A stretch of 64,000 nt of DNA, taken from NCBI RefSeq assembly GCF_001039355.2, contig NW_019773958.1, positions 660,663 through 724,662 of the forward strand, written 5' to 3'. The first letter of the stretch is position 1. Every line of letters begins with the position of its first letter. The position numbers and the translations under genes are program-made. The notes under the pieces were generated by a model. That model saw only the letters and a program-made list of their open reading frames with translations, made no database searches and was not told the DNA's origin. Shown here piece after piece: positions 61,701 to 64,000 of the stretch. This stretch comes from Lingula anatina. Lineage: Eukaryota > Brachiopoda > Lingulata > Lingulida > Lingulidae.

Positions 61701-64000
61701 TAAATAAAAACATCTAGATTTTGCTATTGATTATTGATTTCTAAGGATATTGAATGAAGTGCCAATAAAACATTATATTTTTCATTAATTTTAGCCACTG
61801 ATGGCAGTGATGCTAAAGTGAATTGGTAATTAATGATACTGTGGGTTTCAAATACAGTATATGATAAAAAAAAAGCAAAATGTCAAATTTTACTTTGAAA
61901 ATATAATGCCAGTATAACTTAATGTGTCTTACTAGCAAATGCTTACATATTTGTGCATTTCTTGTTTAATTTTTATTTGTGTCGCAGGCCAGATTGAAAT
62001 CCAGACAGATTTTAAAAAAGTCAGAATTGTAAATTCAATTTGGTCTAGGCAGATTTCAAATCGGTATAGGCCAAATTGAAATTTCAGTATTGCCTAAGAT
62101 AAATTAAAATATGCATAAGATAGATTAAAATCTGACTAGGTAAGACTGACATTTCAATATAGCTAAAGAAATGATTTCAGAAAGATATTTTATAATTCAC
62201 TCTGTTAATTATAAGGGTGTTAGTCAGAGAGTAGTATAATATACCCAACCTTACTTTTGTGCCAGAAAAAGAAAGTCAATTATTTAAATGAATGTCTGGC
62301 TTGAGTTGGTTATCATGCATGTGCCTATATATACTGTCTCTGACTTACATCCAAACTATCCCAGAACAAATTTGCCTACAAGTTTTTACCTATTCTCTAA
62401 CTTCCAAACTCTTCCAACAGACTAACCACTTACATTATGTAAAGGTAGTTACAAATTGTATTTTTAAACAAACTATGGTGTTTATCTCACTCTGAAGTAT
62501 GAGAATAAGGGCAATAAAAACTTAAGAACATCTATTAGAATTTCTTTCTTGACCCATTTATGACCTAACCTGAAAATTCCATCTAAATTCATTAATAAGT
62601 TTTTGACTGAATCCTGTTATTATTTTTCTAAAGAAACTTGTTTACTATCTTCTTGAGATATTATAATTTAATGTATAGGCCTTTTATCTTCTCCATGAAG
62701 AAATTGCATTGTGGGAATGTGAGTCCTTGTTATGTCAAAGCACTTGTAGCTGTACTAAGTACCATGCCTGGGTTTATGTACTGTGTCCTGTTACAATAAA
62801 AATGGGTGAATTTTTAAAGGTTCCCAAAAATAGGGGTAGAAAACATTGATAGAGCCAGAAAGAAAGGGAAGTTAAGCAGGTTAATTTGGGCCAAGAACAG
62901 GACACTGTGTTTGCGACAAACATTTCAAAAGCAGGAAGAAAACCTATAATAGTAGAAAACCAATAATATTTAAATAAAAACCAAAAAAAGGTTAATAAAT
63001 TGAGGGGAATTTGGCAAGACATCCTTTGCATGTCAGTGAAAATGAAATGTCTAAAAATGCAAAAAGAGACAGAAGAGGTCATAATGATCAATCCTACTGC
63101 ATGTAGTATTCAGACCCTCACGAACTGCTAAAATCTGTCAATGGAAATAAAAAAAGAACTGGAATTATTTATGAAATGGAGGAAAATGTGCATGCTCTTC
63201 AAATATAATTTTCAGAGAAATTAAAGCATCTGAAGTAATAGCGGGCTTATTTGCAACAGGTGAATAAGAATCCAGGGGAAAACCATGTGTGTATAGAAAA
63301 TCATAAAGATCTGAAGAAAAAAGCTGAAGGTCTTTGAAAGTCTGTCAAAATAACCCTATGTGTTGGATTTCAATGGGTGTGCTTTCATGTGAAAGGTGTT
63401 GGATTTGTCTTATTATAACATAACATTTTATGTTTCCCAACATTGCTGTGTATTTTAAACTTTTAATTCTTAGCCAAAAATGACACTAAAACGTCGCTTA
63501 AATCTGGGACACAGACATACCCGTCCGTTTTTAAGCTCTCAGAAAAGGAAAGTTAACTTACAAAGCACCATCACAATATCTAGCATAGACTTTTAATTTG
63601 ATACTGCACAATTAAAGTTACTACAAAATGTCTTTTACAGTTTTATAAACTACTCATACATTTGGTAAAGGCACTAAATGAATAATAAATATAATCTAGC
63701 CATGTATATGATAAGTAATACAAATATATTAAGTAAAAAATTTTAAAGTGTAGAAATAAGTCTTTGTTCTGTCTTAAAAATGTTGCGAAGTATGAAATGC
63801 ATGTACATGGAAAACATATATCTGATTAATTAATAAGAATACACCTGAAACCATTAAATAATTTGCAGTATTTCTTTAATTTTGTTTTGGTCTGATGGAT
63901 TTAGTTTCAGTTTGACAGAATTTTCACACTTGACAGACCGAATGGCATTTTTTATCTGTTGTAAAGTTTGTACATGTAACAGTGTAAAACATGGTAAACT
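58772..64000. other. No established gene
   Basis: AT-rich sequence without a recognisable protein. One splice-flanked 60-base open segment on the plus strand (61551-61610) is noted among the findings as an exon candidate but cannot be assigned. Confidence 0.45.

Noticed and set aside
1-64000. CRISPR arrays, prokaryotic operons, rRNA or tRNA genes
   Set aside because: No regularly spaced direct repeats, no prokaryotic gene organisation and no recognisable RNA gene; the spliced nuclear receptor shows this is animal nuclear DNA.

Overview
The window is AT-rich nuclear DNA from an animal. It is intron-rich, with many microsatellites, short inverted-repeat transposons and two runs of N. The only gene I can establish is on the minus strand. 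It is a single thyroid hormone receptor (nuclear receptor family NR1A), running from an ATG at 28728 down to a stop codon at 9471. Eight coding exons fit together with GT-AG junctions and matching phases into a 1500-base frame (499 residues plus stop). The protein has a short A/B region, a C4 zinc-finger DNA-binding domain with P-box CEGCKG, a basic hinge, a ligand-binding domain with AF-2 motif [10 protein letters not shown], and a C-terminal tail of about 75 residues that vertebrate thyroid hormone receptors lack. A single divergent receptor, long introns and small transposons suggest a marine invertebrate such as an echinoderm, hemichordate or lophotrochozoan. The sequence alone does not settle which.

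Layout: 1-2078 has no recognisable gene. 2079-5575 is one 1748-base block present twice and separated by a single n. 5576-9470 lies just 3' of the receptor stop and probably includes its 3' UTR. 9471-28728 is the receptor gene. Within it, the two zinc-finger exons each occur twice (16676-16817 and 18834-18975; 18017-18135 and 20185-20303) in near-identical blocks joined by single n characters. About 28730-29000 is the probable 5' UTR and promoter area, with a perfect inverted pair of AGGTCA half-sites. 29-64 kb has no gene I can support. It holds several inverted-repeat element families, a 390-base gap (36713-37102), a second near-identical duplication (37319-39011), a (GA)n repeat at a 74-base gap (57266-57339), minisatellites and one 55-base perfect palindrome.

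Reading as a whole: the receptor gene looks intact and functional. Much of the apparent local duplication looks like unmerged haplotypes or contig overlaps, because four of the five isolated n characters sit at duplication joints and the fifth lies inside a hairpin. Taken literally, the assembly encodes a receptor with two DNA-binding domains. The exon phases would allow that in frame, so it is worth an experimental check even though an assembly artefact is the better explanation.
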